Below are positions 51,951-60,934 of a DNA stretch of 64,000 nucleotides, piece by piece. The notes beneath the pieces were generated by a model, which was given only the letters and a program-made list of their open reading frames with translations, was not told where the DNA came from and did not search any database. Both the position numbers and the translations under genes were made by a program. The stretch is from positions 62,001 through 126,000 of the forward strand of contig NZ_JAHSTT010000012.1 of the NCBI RefSeq assembly GCF_019145205.1. Direction: 5' to 3'. The DNA is from Pseudomonas khavaziana (GTDB taxonomy: Bacteria; Pseudomonadota; Gammaproteobacteria; Pseudomonadales; Pseudomonadaceae). How positions within the stretch are numbered: the stretch's first letter is position 1; the number at the start of each line of letters is the position of its first letter.

Positions 51951-52396
51951 CAAGCGCGTCCCTTCAGCGTATGGCTGAAGTGCTCCAGCGCCAGGTGGTA
52001 GCCGTGGCTGCCAAACCCGGCCAGCACCGCCTGGGCGATAGGGGATACAAACGAGTGATGACGAAACGCCTCGCGGGCATGCACGTTGGATAAATGCACT
52101 TCGATCACTGGCAGTTCACTGGCCACTAGTGCATCGCGGATCGCGACCGAGGTGTGGGTCCAGGCTGCCGGGTTGATCACGATACCGGCGCAGCGGGCGC
52201 GGGCGCCGTGGATCCAGTCGAGCAGTTCGCCCTCATGGTTGGTCTGGCGAAACTCGATTTTCAGCCCGAGCTTGTCTGCGCTGCGACCACACAGGGCAGC
52301 GATGTCGGCCAGGGTTTCGTGGCCATAGGTGGCGGGCTCGCGGGTGCCGAGCAGGTTGAGGTTGGGGCCGTTGAGCACCAGCACGATGGGCGGCAT
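51950..52396 (-). CDS. aroQ: Type II 3-dehydroquinate dehydratase
   Basis: A 148-aa dodecameric-type DHQase that interconverts 3-dehydroquinate and 3-dehydroshikimate. Motifs are LNGPNLNLLGTREP, the active-site Tyr in ATYGHETLAD, FRQTNHEGELLDWIHGA, INPAAWTHTSVAIRDAL and EVHLSNVHAREAFRHHS. As a second copy beside quiC and a dehydrogenase, it is probably the catabolic enzyme. Its promoter region carries the perfect palindrome at 52479-52493. Pseudomonads keep a biosynthetic aroQ elsewhere, so a numbered symbol may apply. Confidence 0.94.
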   Translation of the reverse strand: MPPIVLVLNGPNLNLLGTREPATYGHETLADIAALCGRSADKLGLKIEFRQTNHEGELLDWIHGARARCAGIVINPAAWTHTSVAIRDALVASELPVIEVHLSNVHAREAFRHHSFVSPIAQAVLAGFGSHGYHLALEHFSHTLKGRA

Positions 52397-52478
52397 AGAG
52401 GGTTCTCCACAGTTCTTATTGGTTGTGGGGACAAAATGTACCGGATGGTTAATTTGGTCAATTGCTGGCAGCGGATCC

Positions 52479-52493
52479 GTTCGATTATCGAAC
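52479..52493. promoter_or_regulatory. Probable operator upstream of aroQ
   Basis: GTTCGATTATCGAAC is a perfect 15-base palindrome around the central base, 83 bases before the aroQ start. The quiC/MFS intergenic region has a 14/15 match. It is the likely site for the cluster's TetR regulator. Confidence 0.6.
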
Positions 52494-52533
52494 CGTTAAT
52501 CAGCGCCAAAGTCCAACGCAATCAGATTAGATA

Positions 52534-52552
52534 TCAATTGAAAATCATTCTC
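52534..52552 (+). promoter_or_regulatory. Fur box upstream of hasI
   Basis: TCAATTGAAAATCATTCTC matches the 19-base Fur consensus at about 14 positions and sits 50 bases before the hasI start. It fits iron-repressed expression of a heme-uptake locus. Confidence 0.7.
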
Positions 52553-52602
52553 GATAACGCTTAAGATGCCCGCCTGTTTCCTTAACATTCCAGGGAGTCG
52601 GT

Positions 52603-53124
52603 TTGTCGGACGTGGATCTCAAGGGCCTGTTTCTCAAGCACGCCGATACTCTGCGCGGGTATCTGGCCCGCAAGGTACGGGACCCGCAATTGGCTGCCGA
52701 CCTGGTGCAGGAGAGCTTCCTGCGCCTGGCGCAAAAGCCGGCCGGCGAGCACATCGATAACTCCCAGGGCTATCTCTATCGAACGGCGAGCAATCTGCTG
52801 ATCGACCATATTCGCCAGGAAGCACGGCGCAAGACTGATACCGTGCCCCACGAGGCGTTGGCCGAGATTGAAGATGACGTGGCCGGGTTGGAGGCTCAGG
52901 CAATGGCGCAGCAACAGCGACAGGCATTGAAGCAGGCACTGGCGGAGTTGCCGGAGCGCACCCAGCAGATTTTCCGCTTGAACCGTATCGAAGGCATGAC
53001 CCACGCCCAGGTCGCCCAGCACCTGGACATCAGCGACAGTTCCGTGCAAAAGCACCTGGCCAAGGCCCTGGCGTATGTGATGCAGCGCTTGCAGGAAGGC
53101 GAGGTGAAGCCATCCGACGAATGA
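52603..53124 (+). CDS. hasI: FecI-type ECF sigma factor HasI
   Basis: A 173-aa iron-starvation sigma factor. Sigma2 (about 10-75) contains LAADLVQESFLRLAQKP and YLYRTASNLLIDHIRQ; sigma4 (about 105-160) has LPERTQQIFRLNRIEGMTHA and the HTH VAQHLDISDSSVQKHLAKAL. The start is a TTG at 52603 after AGGGAG. A Fur box lies upstream, and the anti-sigma gene follows 63 bases later. With HasS and HasR it would form a surface-signalling cascade activated by heme-loaded HasA. Confidence 0.92.
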   Translation: MSDVDLKGLFLKHADTLRGYLARKVRDPQLAADLVQESFLRLAQKPAGEHIDNSQGYLYRTASNLLIDHIRQEARRKTDTVPHEALAEIEDDVAGLEAQAMAQQQRQALKQALAELPERTQQIFRLNRIEGMTHAQVAQHLDISDSSVQKHLAKALAYVMQRLQEGEVKPSDE

Positions 53125-53187
53125 ATTACCGAAAACCGCCAGGCCAGACGTCACAGCGTCTATATAACGAGAATTCGAGATTCACAC

Positions 53188-54186
53188 GTGAATAGCCAAG
53201 GTCCGCAACAGCACAGCATTACCGAGGAGGCGGCCGAATGGGCGGTGCGCCTGCACGCCGGTGCCTTGAGCGAACAGGAACAAGCCAAGTTGCGCCAGTG
53301 GATCGCCCGCGACAGTCGTCACGAAGCGGCCTTGCGCTTTGCCGAGCAGACCTGGGCGGCGCTGGGCGAAGTGCACAAGGACGAATCCGTTTATCGTCAG
53401 CGACCGCCGACAGTGGCTTCAACGGTACGCCGTTCCACCCGCCGAAGGCCGTGGCAGCGTGTGGCTGTCGCAGCGCTGGTCGTAGTGGTAGTGGGTGTCG
53501 GCTGGATGCGCGGCCCGGATATGTTGCTGCACATGCAGGCCGACTACGTCACGGGCAAAGGTGAAGTGCGCACGGTGCACCTGGCCGACGGCAGTACGGT
53601 GGAGCTCGATTCCGGCAGTGCTATTCGCCTGGATTACGATGGGGTACAGCGGGGCATCAGCCTGCTCCAGGGCTCAGCGGTGTTTGACGTGGCGCCAATG
53701 GTGGGCGAAGAGGCCCGGCCCTTCGTGGTGCACAGCGCCGCGGGCCAGACCCGGGCATTGGGTACGCGGTTTGTGGTCGAGCGAGAGGGTGACAGTCAAG
53801 CCTGGGTCGGCGTGTTGCAGCACAGCGTCGAGGTGTCTGTGCAGGCTTCACCGAAAAATGGCGCGACCGAGCGCATCGTCGAGCAAGGCCAGGCTGCGCG
53901 CTACAGCCCCCAGGACGGTGTGGTCAGCCTCGACCAGTTTGATGTTGATCGCGCCACCAGTTGGCGGCGCGGTATGTTGATCTTCGACCGGCAGCCGTTG
54001 GCCAAGGTTATCGAGCAACTCAACCGTTACCGACCCGGGCATGTGGTGTTGACCAACCCGGCGCTGGGCGAGCGTGAAGTCAGCGGCGTATTCCGCCTCG
54101 ATATGCTGGAAACTGCCCTCGGCACCCTGACCCAGGAGCTCCAAGTGCAACGCTTGGACCTGGCCGGCCTCAGCTTGATCTACTGA
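53188..54186 (+). CDS. hasS: FecR-type anti-sigma factor HasS
   Basis: A 332-aa transmembrane anti-sigma protein starting at GTG 53188. Cytoplasmic part 1-85 has the DUF4880 pattern EEAAEWAVRLHAGALSEQEQ and RQWIARDSRHEAALRFAEQ. One membrane segment follows (VAVAALVVVVVGVGWM). The periplasmic FecR domain (about 115-215) shows VHLADGSTVELDSGSAIRLD and TRALGTRFVVEREG, and the C-terminal secretin-like end LIFDRQPLAKVIEQLNRYRP would contact the HasR signalling domain. Confidence 0.92.
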   Translation: MNSQGPQQHSITEEAAEWAVRLHAGALSEQEQAKLRQWIARDSRHEAALRFAEQTWAALGEVHKDESVYRQRPPTVASTVRRSTRRRPWQRVAVAALVVVVVGVGWMRGPDMLLHMQADYVTGKGEVRTVHLADGSTVELDSGSAIRLDYDGVQRGISLLQGSAVFDVAPMVGEEARPFVVHSAAGQTRALGTRFVVEREGDSQAWVGVLQHSVEVSVQASPKNGATERIVEQGQAARYSPQDGVVSLDQFDVDRATSWRRGMLIFDRQPLAKVIEQLNRYRPGHVVLTNPALGEREVSGVFRLDMLETALGTLTQELQVQRLDLAGLSLIY

Positions 54187-54212
54187 TCTTTCCCCTTTAA
54201 AACCGCTGCCCT

Positions 54213-54292
54213 TGTAGGAGCGAGCTTGCTCGCGAAAACCCAAGGGCAACGCGTTTTCGTTGACGTTCTTCGCGAGCAAGCTCGCTCCTGCA
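54213..54292. repeat. REP pair (TGTAGGAGCGAGC family)
   Basis: Facing units separated by about 35 bases lie between hasS and hasR, possibly separating regulator and receptor transcripts. Confidence 0.85.
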
Positions 54293-54385
54293 AAAAAATA
54301 TTACTGACTTCCCGCGCCTCGCACGTCTTGCTAGGTGAGAAGCATTCGCATAAACAAAAAACGCTTAGCGCAGGGATCACCACAC

Positions 54386-57043
54386 ATGTCAGCACTCACC
54401 AAGGGGCGTATCACCGGCAGTCGGTTGGCCCTGGCCATTCACCTGGGGTTGTTGGCCGTCGCCGCGCCGGTCCATGCCGTGCAACCTGCGGCCGGTGCCG
54501 CCCAATCCGTGGTGCTGAGGTTCGATATCCCTGCGCAATCGCTCGGCAGTGCGGTGCTGGCTTTCGCTGACCAGGCCGGCCTGCAAGTGCTGTTCGACAG
54601 CCAACGCCTGCAAGGTCTGAGCAGTACCACGCTCAAGGGCAGCTTTGGCGTGCAGGAAGGGCTTGCCCGCCTGCTGGGTGCCGCACCGGTTGAATACCGC
54701 TTTACCGGTGAGCGCCAGGTGACCTTGAGCCGAGTCGAGCAGCAGGCCGGTGCCCTGGCCTTGGCGACCACAACAGTCACCGGCTTGCACCAACAGGACT
54801 GGGTGTATTCAACCCCGCGCCCGGTGAGCGTGGTCAGGCGCGAACAGCTCGATCGCAACCCGCCCCGGCATGCCGCCGAGATGCTTGAAGAGGCGCCTGG
54901 GGTCTACTCCGCCGTCAGCCAGCAAGACCCAGGGCTGTCCGTGAACATCCGCGGTATCCAGGACTATGGCCGGGTCAATATGTCAGTCGATGGCATGCGC
55001 CAGAATTACCAGCAGAGCGGTCACCAGCAACGCAACGGCACGTTGTATGTGGACCCTGAGTTGTTGTCCGAAGTCGTGATCGAAAAGGGCGCGACCTCCA
55101 CCCAGGGCGGTGCGGGCGTGATTGGCGGGGTGGCCAACTTTCGTACGGTGGAGGCCGCTGACCTGCTCAAGGGCGGCAAGGAAATCGGCGGGCGCATTCG
55201 CCTTACCTCAGGGCTGGGCGGGCGCAGCAACGGCACGCATTTCATCGGCAGCTCGGCGTTTGCCGTGGGCACCGACGTATGGGACATGCTGGTGGCCGCC
55301 AGTGAACGGCACCTGGGCGATTACAACCCTGGCACCAAGGGCAGCATTGGCGAGTTGCGTACCGGCGCGGCGTTCATGCCGGCCAGTGAGGAGCGTATCA
55401 AGCACACCACCGTTGCCTATTCAGGTTCGGTGATGCGCTCGCGCCTTCTCAAGTTGGGGCTCAACCTGCCGGCTGACCAGCGTTTGCAACTGAGTTACCT
55501 GGCCACCGATGTCGACTACGACGACGTCAACATGATGACCGCCGAAAAGGCGCAGTTATGGGAAAAGCTCGGCAGCAGCGACGTCAGGGCGCAGAACGTT
55601 GCGCTGGATTACAGCTATGCGCCGGACAACCCGCTGATCGACTTCAAGGCCAAGCTCTACTACGTGGACACCCGCAATGAGCAATCCACCCTGGCCCGGG
55701 GGATCAACAAGGCTTATGACGTCACCTATCAAACCAATACCTATGGCTTGCAGGCGCAGAACATCTCGACCTTTGCCCTGACGGAGCTGGCCGCACTCAA
55801 GGCCAACTATGGGCTGGAATTTTTCTACGACAAAGTGCGCCCGGACTCCAACCAGGCGGTGGAAGCTGGCTCTGCGGTCAAGGCCTCAGCGGCCGAGAGC
55901 ATCACACCCAAGGGCGACCGTGCGATGGGCAGTGTGTTCGGGCGCCTGGATTTCGACTACGACGGTTGGCTGAATCTCAACGCCGGCTTGCGTTATGACC
56001 GCTACCGGCTGCGCGGCGAAACCGGCTTGAACACCCGCACGTTTATCATTGGCACTACCCGTCAGATCGGCGTGCCGGTGAACTACGACGTGGATCGCGA
56101 GGAGGGCCGTTTTTCGCCGACCTTTGGCCTGTCGATCAAGCCAGGTGTCGATTGGCTGCAACTGTTCGCCACCTACGGCAAGGGCTGGCGCCCGCCGGCG
56201 GTGACCGAAACCATGGTCAGCGGCCGGCCCCATGGCGGTGGTTCGGAGTCGATTCTGCCCAATCCCTACCTCAAGCCGGAGCGATCCACCGCGTGGGAGG
56301 TCGGCTTCAATGTGCTCAAGCAAGACCTGCTGTTCGCCGAGGATCGCGTAGGCATGAAGGTGTCCTACTTCAACACCCGGGTCGATGACTTTTCCTATAT
56401 GGCCTTGGGCGTACAGCCGCCCGGTTATGGCAACGTCAATATCGGCAGTGCGGCGTATGTAAACAACCTGGAGACCACACGTTTTCGTGGCCTCGAATAC
56501 CAGCTCGATTACGACGCCGGGTTTGCCTACGGCCAGTTCAACTACACACGCATGCTCGGCAGCAACAAATTCTGCAGCAAGACCGCCTGGCTCGGCGGCG
56601 TGACCAAGACCCAGAAGCGTCCAGGCAACCGTGCGCCCGTGGATGCGATGGTGCCGGACGACGCGGCCAATGCCGGCGTGGGCTGCAGCGCGATCCTGGG
56701 CTCATCCGAACACATGCCCATGGACCGCGGCACCGCGACCCTTGGCGCGCGGTTCTTCGAGCGCAGGTTGGATGTGGGTGTGCGGGCCCGCTACAGCGCC
56801 GGTTATTACGTCAAGGGCGGCGCCGGAGTGACCACTTCGCAAACCGGCGTCTACCCCGCCGATTGGAAGCCCTACACCGTCTACGACCTGTACGGCAGCT
56901 ACCGCGCCACCGATCAGTTAACCCTGCGCCTGGCCATGGAAAACGTCACCGACCGCGCCTACCTGGTGCCGCTGGGCGATGTACTGGCCTTCACCCTGGG
57001 ACGTGGGCGCACCTTGCAGGGCACCGTTGAATATCAGTTCTGA
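54386..57043 (+). CDS. hasR: TonB-dependent hemophore receptor HasR
   Basis: An 885-aa outer-membrane receptor that takes heme from HasA. A signal peptide (ends VAAPVHA) is followed by an STN signalling domain (about 45-115, FDIPAQSLGSAVLAFADQAG), a plug domain (about 145-260, with NIRGIQDYGRVNMSVDGMRQ) and a 22-strand barrel ending in an aromatic residue (YQF). The family's RPPAVTETM and NPYLKPERS boxes are present. The STN domain fits the neighbouring HasI/HasS signalling pair. ATG 54386 was chosen because it gives a clean signal peptide; ATG 54335 adds 17 residues. Confidence 0.95.
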   Translation: MSALTKGRITGSRLALAIHLGLLAVAAPVHAVQPAAGAAQSVVLRFDIPAQSLGSAVLAFADQAGLQVLFDSQRLQGLSSTTLKGSFGVQEGLARLLGAAPVEYRFTGERQVTLSRVEQQAGALALATTTVTGLHQQDWVYSTPRPVSVVRREQLDRNPPRHAAEMLEEAPGVYSAVSQQDPGLSVNIRGIQDYGRVNMSVDGMRQNYQQSGHQQRNGTLYVDPELLSEVVIEKGATSTQGGAGVIGGVANFRTVEAADLLKGGKEIGGRIRLTSGLGGRSNGTHFIGSSAFAVGTDVWDMLVAASERHLGDYNPGTKGSIGELRTGAAFMPASEERIKHTTVAYSGSVMRSRLLKLGLNLPADQRLQLSYLATDVDYDDVNMMTAEKAQLWEKLGSSDVRAQNVALDYSYAPDNPLIDFKAKLYYVDTRNEQSTLARGINKAYDVTYQTNTYGLQAQNISTFALTELAALKANYGLEFFYDKVRPDSNQAVEAGSAVKASAAESITPKGDRAMGSVFGRLDFDYDGWLNLNAGLRYDRYRLRGETGLNTRTFIIGTTRQIGVPVNYDVDREEGRFSPTFGLSIKPGVDWLQLFATYGKGWRPPAVTETMVSGRPHGGGSESILPNPYLKPERSTAWEVGFNVLKQDLLFAEDRVGMKVSYFNTRVDDFSYMALGVQPPGYGNVNIGSAAYVNNLETTRFRGLEYQLDYDAGFAYGQFNYTRMLGSNKFCSKTAWLGGVTKTQKRPGNRAPVDAMVPDDAANAGVGCSAILGSSEHMPMDRGTATLGARFFERRLDVGVRARYSAGYYVKGGAGVTTSQTGVYPADWKPYTVYDLYGSYRATDQLTLRLAMENVTDRAYLVPLGDVLAFTLGRGRTLQGTVEYQF

Positions 57044-57124
57044 CCGCTTTTGCCCAGTGACGGGCAAAACCACAGCAGGCACCGGCTTGCTGCGGAGTGA
57101 CCACCCCATGACTTGGAGTTTTGC

Positions 57125-57745
57125 ATGAGCATTTCTATTTCATACAGCACGACCTACGCCGCTAGCACCGTCGCCCAGTACCTGAGCGATTGGTCGGCCT
57201 ACTTCGGTGATCTCAACCACCGTGAAGGTTCGGTCAAAGAGGGTGTGAACACCGGTGGTTTCAATCCTGGGCCGTTCGACGGCACTCAATACGGCGTTTC
57301 GAGCAGCGTCAGTGATGCCGCCGTGGTCGCCGAAGGCAGCCTGCATTACACCTTGTTCAATCCGCCGACCCACACGCTGTGGGGTTCGCTCGATGCTCTG
57401 ACCCTGGGCGACACCCTGGCCGGTGGCGCAAGCAGCGGTGGCTACAGCATCGCCAACCAGGAAGTCAGCTTCACCAACCTGGGCCTGTCGAGCCTGCAGT
57501 CCGAAGGCCGTGACGGCCAGGTGCACAAAATCGTGTACGGCCTGATGAGCGGTGACAGTTCGGCGTTGGCTTCGGCCATCGATACCTTGCTCAAGGGCAT
57601 CGACCCAAGCCTGTCGGTCAATTCCACCTTCGATCAACTGGCCGCGGCCGGTGTGGCGCATCAGGACTCGCCTGCATTCGCCGCAGCCGATGTGGGCCTG
57701 GTCGGCATTCAGGACGCGCCTCAAGACTTCGCCATGGCCGCCTGA
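57125..57745 (+). CDS. hasA: Secreted hemophore HasA
   Basis: A 206-aa extracellular heme-binding protein. It captures heme from hemoglobin and passes it to HasR. The heme ligands His32 and Tyr75 and the assisting His83 are all present in the expected loops (DLNHREG, SLHYTLF, PPTHTLWG). The C-terminal hydrophobic tail ending DFAMAA is the type I secretion signal; there is no N-terminal signal peptide. ATG 57125 follows TGGAG. It lies 81 bases after hasR. Sequence is close to P. aeruginosa HasAp over its whole length. Confidence 0.97.
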   Translation: MSISISYSTTYAASTVAQYLSDWSAYFGDLNHREGSVKEGVNTGGFNPGPFDGTQYGVSSSVSDAAVVAEGSLHYTLFNPPTHTLWGSLDALTLGDTLAGGASSGGYSIANQEVSFTNLGLSSLQSEGRDGQVHKIVYGLMSGDSSALASAIDTLLKGIDPSLSVNSTFDQLAAAGVAHQDSPAFAAADVGLVGIQDAPQDFAMAA

Positions 57746-57751
57746 TGCAAA

Positions 57752-57784
57752 AAGCCGATGGAGGCTCACGCCTTCATCGGCCTT
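57752..57784 (+). terminator. Attenuator-like hairpin between hasA and hasD
   Basis: A stem of 13-14 pairs with one bulge (AAGCCGATGGAGGC, TCAC loop, GCCTTCATCGGCCTT) lies seven bases after the hasA stop. There is no T tract, so it may protect the hasA mRNA 3' end or lower expression of the exporter genes rather than fully terminate. Confidence 0.65.
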
Positions 57785-57863
57785 GCGAATCCTGTGGGCA
57801 CGCCGCGGGTGCCGTCAGCGCACCGGGCGGGCCCTTGCTCGACTCTTCAATGGAACAACCACC

Positions 57864-59612
57864 ATGACTCGGCCCGGTGCCAAGCGCACGAATGAGATGC
57901 TGGCTGCACTGACGGCCTATAAAAGTGCCTTCTTCAACATCGGCCTGTTCTCGGCGGTGATCAACCTGCTGATGCTGGCTCCGGCGCTGTACATGTTGCA
58001 GGTGTATGACCGGGTATTGGCCTCGGGCAACCAGATGACGCTGTTGATGCTGACGCTGATGATCCTCGGCCTGTTCGGCTTGATGGGGGCGTTGGAGTGG
58101 GTGCGCAGCCAGGTGGTGATTCGCCTCGGCACGCAGATGGACATGCGCTTGAACCAGCGCGTATTCGACGCCGCCTATGAAGCGCAGCTCAAGGGCGGCA
58201 CCCAGGCGGCGGGCCAGGCCCTGCACGACCTGACCACCTTGCGCCAGTTCGCCACCGGCCAGGCGTTGTTCGCCTTTTTCGATGCGCCATGGTTTCCGGT
58301 GTACCTGGTGGTGATCTTCCTGTTCCACCCCTGGCTGGGCCTGCTGGCGCTGGGCGGTGCGCTGCTGTTGATCGCGCTGGCGTGGGCCAACCATCATGTC
58401 AGCCAGGCGCCAATGGCCCTGGCCAGCCAACTGTCGATCAGCGCCAGCCAGCAGGCCACGGCCAACCTGCGCAATGCCGACACCATCGAAGCCATGGGCA
58501 TGCTCGCCACACTGCGCGGGCGCTGGTTCAACCAACACCAGGCATTTCTGGTGCAGCAGAACCTGGCCAGTGAAAAGACCGCCGTGGTTACTGCCTGGTC
58601 CAAGGGCGTACGCCTGGCCCTGCAATCCCTGGTGCTGGGTTTGGGCGCCTGGTTGGCAGTCAATGGCGACATTACCCCGGGAATGATGATTGCCGGGTCG
58701 ATCCTGATGGGCCGGGTGCTCAGCCCCATCGACCAGTTGATCGGCGTGTGGAAGCAATGGAGTTCGGCGCGTCTGGCCTATGAGCGTTTGTCACTGATGC
58801 TCCAGGATAACCCGGCGCGCCCGGTACGCATGGCCCTGCCCGTACCCAAGGGCCAGGTGAGCGTGGAGCAGATCAGCGCCTGTGCCCCTGGCAGTCGCCG
58901 GCCGGCGCTGGCCAACCTGGGTTTCAGCCTGCCCGCGGGTGACGTACTCGGTGTTATCGGGCCGTCGGGCTGCGGCAAGTCGACACTGGCCCGGGTGCTG
59001 GTGGGGGCCTGGGCACCCCTGGCCGGCAAGGTGCGCCTCGATGGCGCCGACCTGGCTCTCTGGGATAAGCAGCAACTGGGTCCGCATATCGGTTACTTGC
59101 CCCAGGACATCCAGTTGTTCGCCGGCAGCATCGCGCAGAACATCGCGCGCTTTGAAACGGTGGAAGCCGACAAAGTCCTCGCTGCGGCACAAATGGCTGG
59201 CGTGCATGAGCTGATCCTGCAACTGCCCCAAGGCTACGACACCCTGCTGGGCGAAGGCGGAGCGGGTTTGTCCGGTGGGCAAAAACAACGCGTCGCCTTG
59301 GCGCGTGCGCTGTACGGCCTGCCGGCGTTGATTGTGCTGGATGAACCCAACGCCAATCTCGACGAAGTGGGCGAGCAGGCGCTGCTGCAAGCCATCGCCC
59401 AGCTCAAGCAACAGCGCCGCTCCCTGATCCTGATTACCCACAAGCCTAACGTGCTGAGCCTGACCGACCAGTTGCTGATCCTCAAGGACGGCCAGATGCA
59501 GGCCTTCGGCCCGACGGCGCGGGTATTGGAAGCGCGACAGAAACCTTTGGCGAGCAAGCCCGTATCGACCATGAGCATGAGCTACCGCCTCGGTGAGGGA
59601 AAACACGCATGA
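57864..59612 (+). CDS. hasD: Type I secretion ABC transporter HasD
   Basis: A 582-aa PrtD-family exporter that secretes HasA. The N-terminal half has six membrane helices (about 25-310). The nucleotide-binding domain has Walker A GPSGCGKST, signature LSGGQKQRVALARAL and Walker B LIVLDEPNANLD, then the H-loop His in ILITHKPN. ATG 57864 opens MTRPGAKRTNEMLAAL; a much longer reading from 57552 would overlap hasA and was rejected. Its end overlaps hasE (ATGA). Confidence 0.94.
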   Translation: MTRPGAKRTNEMLAALTAYKSAFFNIGLFSAVINLLMLAPALYMLQVYDRVLASGNQMTLLMLTLMILGLFGLMGALEWVRSQVVIRLGTQMDMRLNQRVFDAAYEAQLKGGTQAAGQALHDLTTLRQFATGQALFAFFDAPWFPVYLVVIFLFHPWLGLLALGGALLLIALAWANHHVSQAPMALASQLSISASQQATANLRNADTIEAMGMLATLRGRWFNQHQAFLVQQNLASEKTAVVTAWSKGVRLALQSLVLGLGAWLAVNGDITPGMMIAGSILMGRVLSPIDQLIGVWKQWSSARLAYERLSLMLQDNPARPVRMALPVPKGQVSVEQISACAPGSRRPALANLGFSLPAGDVLGVIGPSGCGKSTLARVLVGAWAPLAGKVRLDGADLALWDKQQLGPHIGYLPQDIQLFAGSIAQNIARFETVEADKVLAAAQMAGVHELILQLPQGYDTLLGEGGAGLSGGQKQRVALARALYGLPALIVLDEPNANLDEVGEQALLQAIAQLKQQRRSLILITHKPNVLSLTDQLLILKDGQMQAFGPTARVLEARQKPLASKPVSTMSMSYRLGEGKHA

Positions 59613-60934
59613 GCCAGACTAAACCCACATTAATCAGTGACCAACCGCACAACGTGCTGGCGCTGGATGACCAGAAATACTCGCGCCTGGGCTGGTGGCT
59701 GGTGCTCGGGGGCTTTGCGGGGTTCCTCGGCTGGGCGGCATTGGCACCGTTGGACAAGGGCGTGGCCGTGCCGGGCAAAGTCATGGTCTCGGGCCATCGC
59801 AAGACGGTGCAGCACCCGGCGGGCGGGATTGTCGAGCGTATCGAAGTACGCGACGGTGACCCAGTCAGCGCCGGCCAAGTGTTGCTGCGTTTAAAGGAAA
59901 CCCCGTTGCGCGGGCAGATGCAGTCACTGCGCAGCCAATACCTGGCGTCCCTGGCCAGCGAAGCGCGCTTGAGTGCAGAAAGCGAAGGTTTGCCGGCCAT
60001 CGAGTTTGCACCTGAACTGCTGGCCGATCCTGAGGCTGCCGCCACCCTGAGCCTGCAACGCCAGCTGTTCGAAAGCCGTGCCCGGGCACTGGCCACCGAG
60101 CAGGCGGGCCTGCGCGAAACCATTGCTGGCTTTGAGTCGCAATTGCGCGGTACGCGGGACTCCCAGGCGAGCAAAGTACAGCAGCGTGCAGCGTTGAATG
60201 AACAGCTGCAGGGCCTGCGTGAGTTGGCCCGCGACGGTTACATCCCACGCAATCGTCTGCTGGACAGCGAGCGGCTGTACGCGCAAATCGATGGTGCCAT
60301 CGCCGAGGATGTTGGACGCATCGGCCAGTTGCAACGCCAGGTGCTGGAGTTGCGTCTGCGCATCCGCCAGCTCGGTGAAGACTTCCAGAAAGACCTGCGC
60401 GGCCAGTTGGCCGAGACCCGCACCCGCAGCGACGACCTGCGCAATCGCCTGGCCTCGGCTGAGTTTGAACTGGCCAACAGCCTGGTACGCGCACCGGTAT
60501 CCGGCGTGGTGGTGGGGCTGGAGGTGTACACCGAGGGCGGCGTGATCAAGCCCGGCCAGGCCCTGATGGACATCGTGCCCCAGGGCGAGCCGCTGCTGGT
60601 GGAAGCACGGGTGCCGGTACAGATGATCGACAAGGTGCACCCAGGGTTGCCGGTGGAATTGATGTTTTCGGCGTTCAACCAGTCCACCACGCCACGGGTG
60701 GCGGGTGAAGTCACGCTGGTGTCCGCTGACCGTCAGGTAGATGAACGCACTGGTGAGCCCTACTACACGTTGCGGGCCCAGGTCAGTGCAGCCGGTATAC
60801 AGCAACTGGACGGCGTGCAGATCCGCCCGGGCATGCCGGTGGAAACCTTCGTCAAGACTGGCGAGCGCTCGATGCTCAACTACCTGTTCAAACCGTTGCT
60901 GGATCGCACCCATATGGCCCTGGTGGAAGAATGA
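59609..60934 (+). CDS. hasE: Type I secretion membrane fusion protein HasE
   Basis: A 441-aa HlyD-family periplasmic adaptor. A short cytoplasmic tail and one membrane segment (LGWWLVLGGFAGFLGWAAL) are followed by a lipoyl half-motif (HPAGGIVERIEVRDGDPV), a long coiled-coil hairpin (about 100-290) and the barrel domain (ANSLVRAPVSGVVVGLEVYT). It bridges HasD and the outer-membrane channel HasF. Start and stop overlap both neighbours by four bases, so hasDEF are translationally coupled. Confidence 0.94.
   Translation: MSQTKPTLISDQPHNVLALDDQKYSRLGWWLVLGGFAGFLGWAALAPLDKGVAVPGKVMVSGHRKTVQHPAGGIVERIEVRDGDPVSAGQVLLRLKETPLRGQMQSLRSQYLASLASEARLSAESEGLPAIEFAPELLADPEAAATLSLQRQLFESRARALATEQAGLRETIAGFESQLRGTRDSQASKVQQRAALNEQLQGLRELARDGYIPRNRLLDSERLYAQIDGAIAEDVGRIGQLQRQVLELRLRIRQLGEDFQKDLRGQLAETRTRSDDLRNRLASAEFELANSLVRAPVSGVVVGLEVYTEGGVIKPGQALMDIVPQGEPLLVEARVPVQMIDKVHPGLPVELMFSAFNQSTTPRVAGEVTLVSADRQVDERTGEPYYTLRAQVSAAGIQQLDGVQIRPGMPVETFVKTGERSMLNYLFKPLLDRTHMALVEE

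Noticed and set aside
54293..54385. A second Fur box before hasR
   Set aside because: GTGAGAAGCATTCGCAT has only a loose match to the consensus. A HasI-type promoter is equally possible, so I did not list it.
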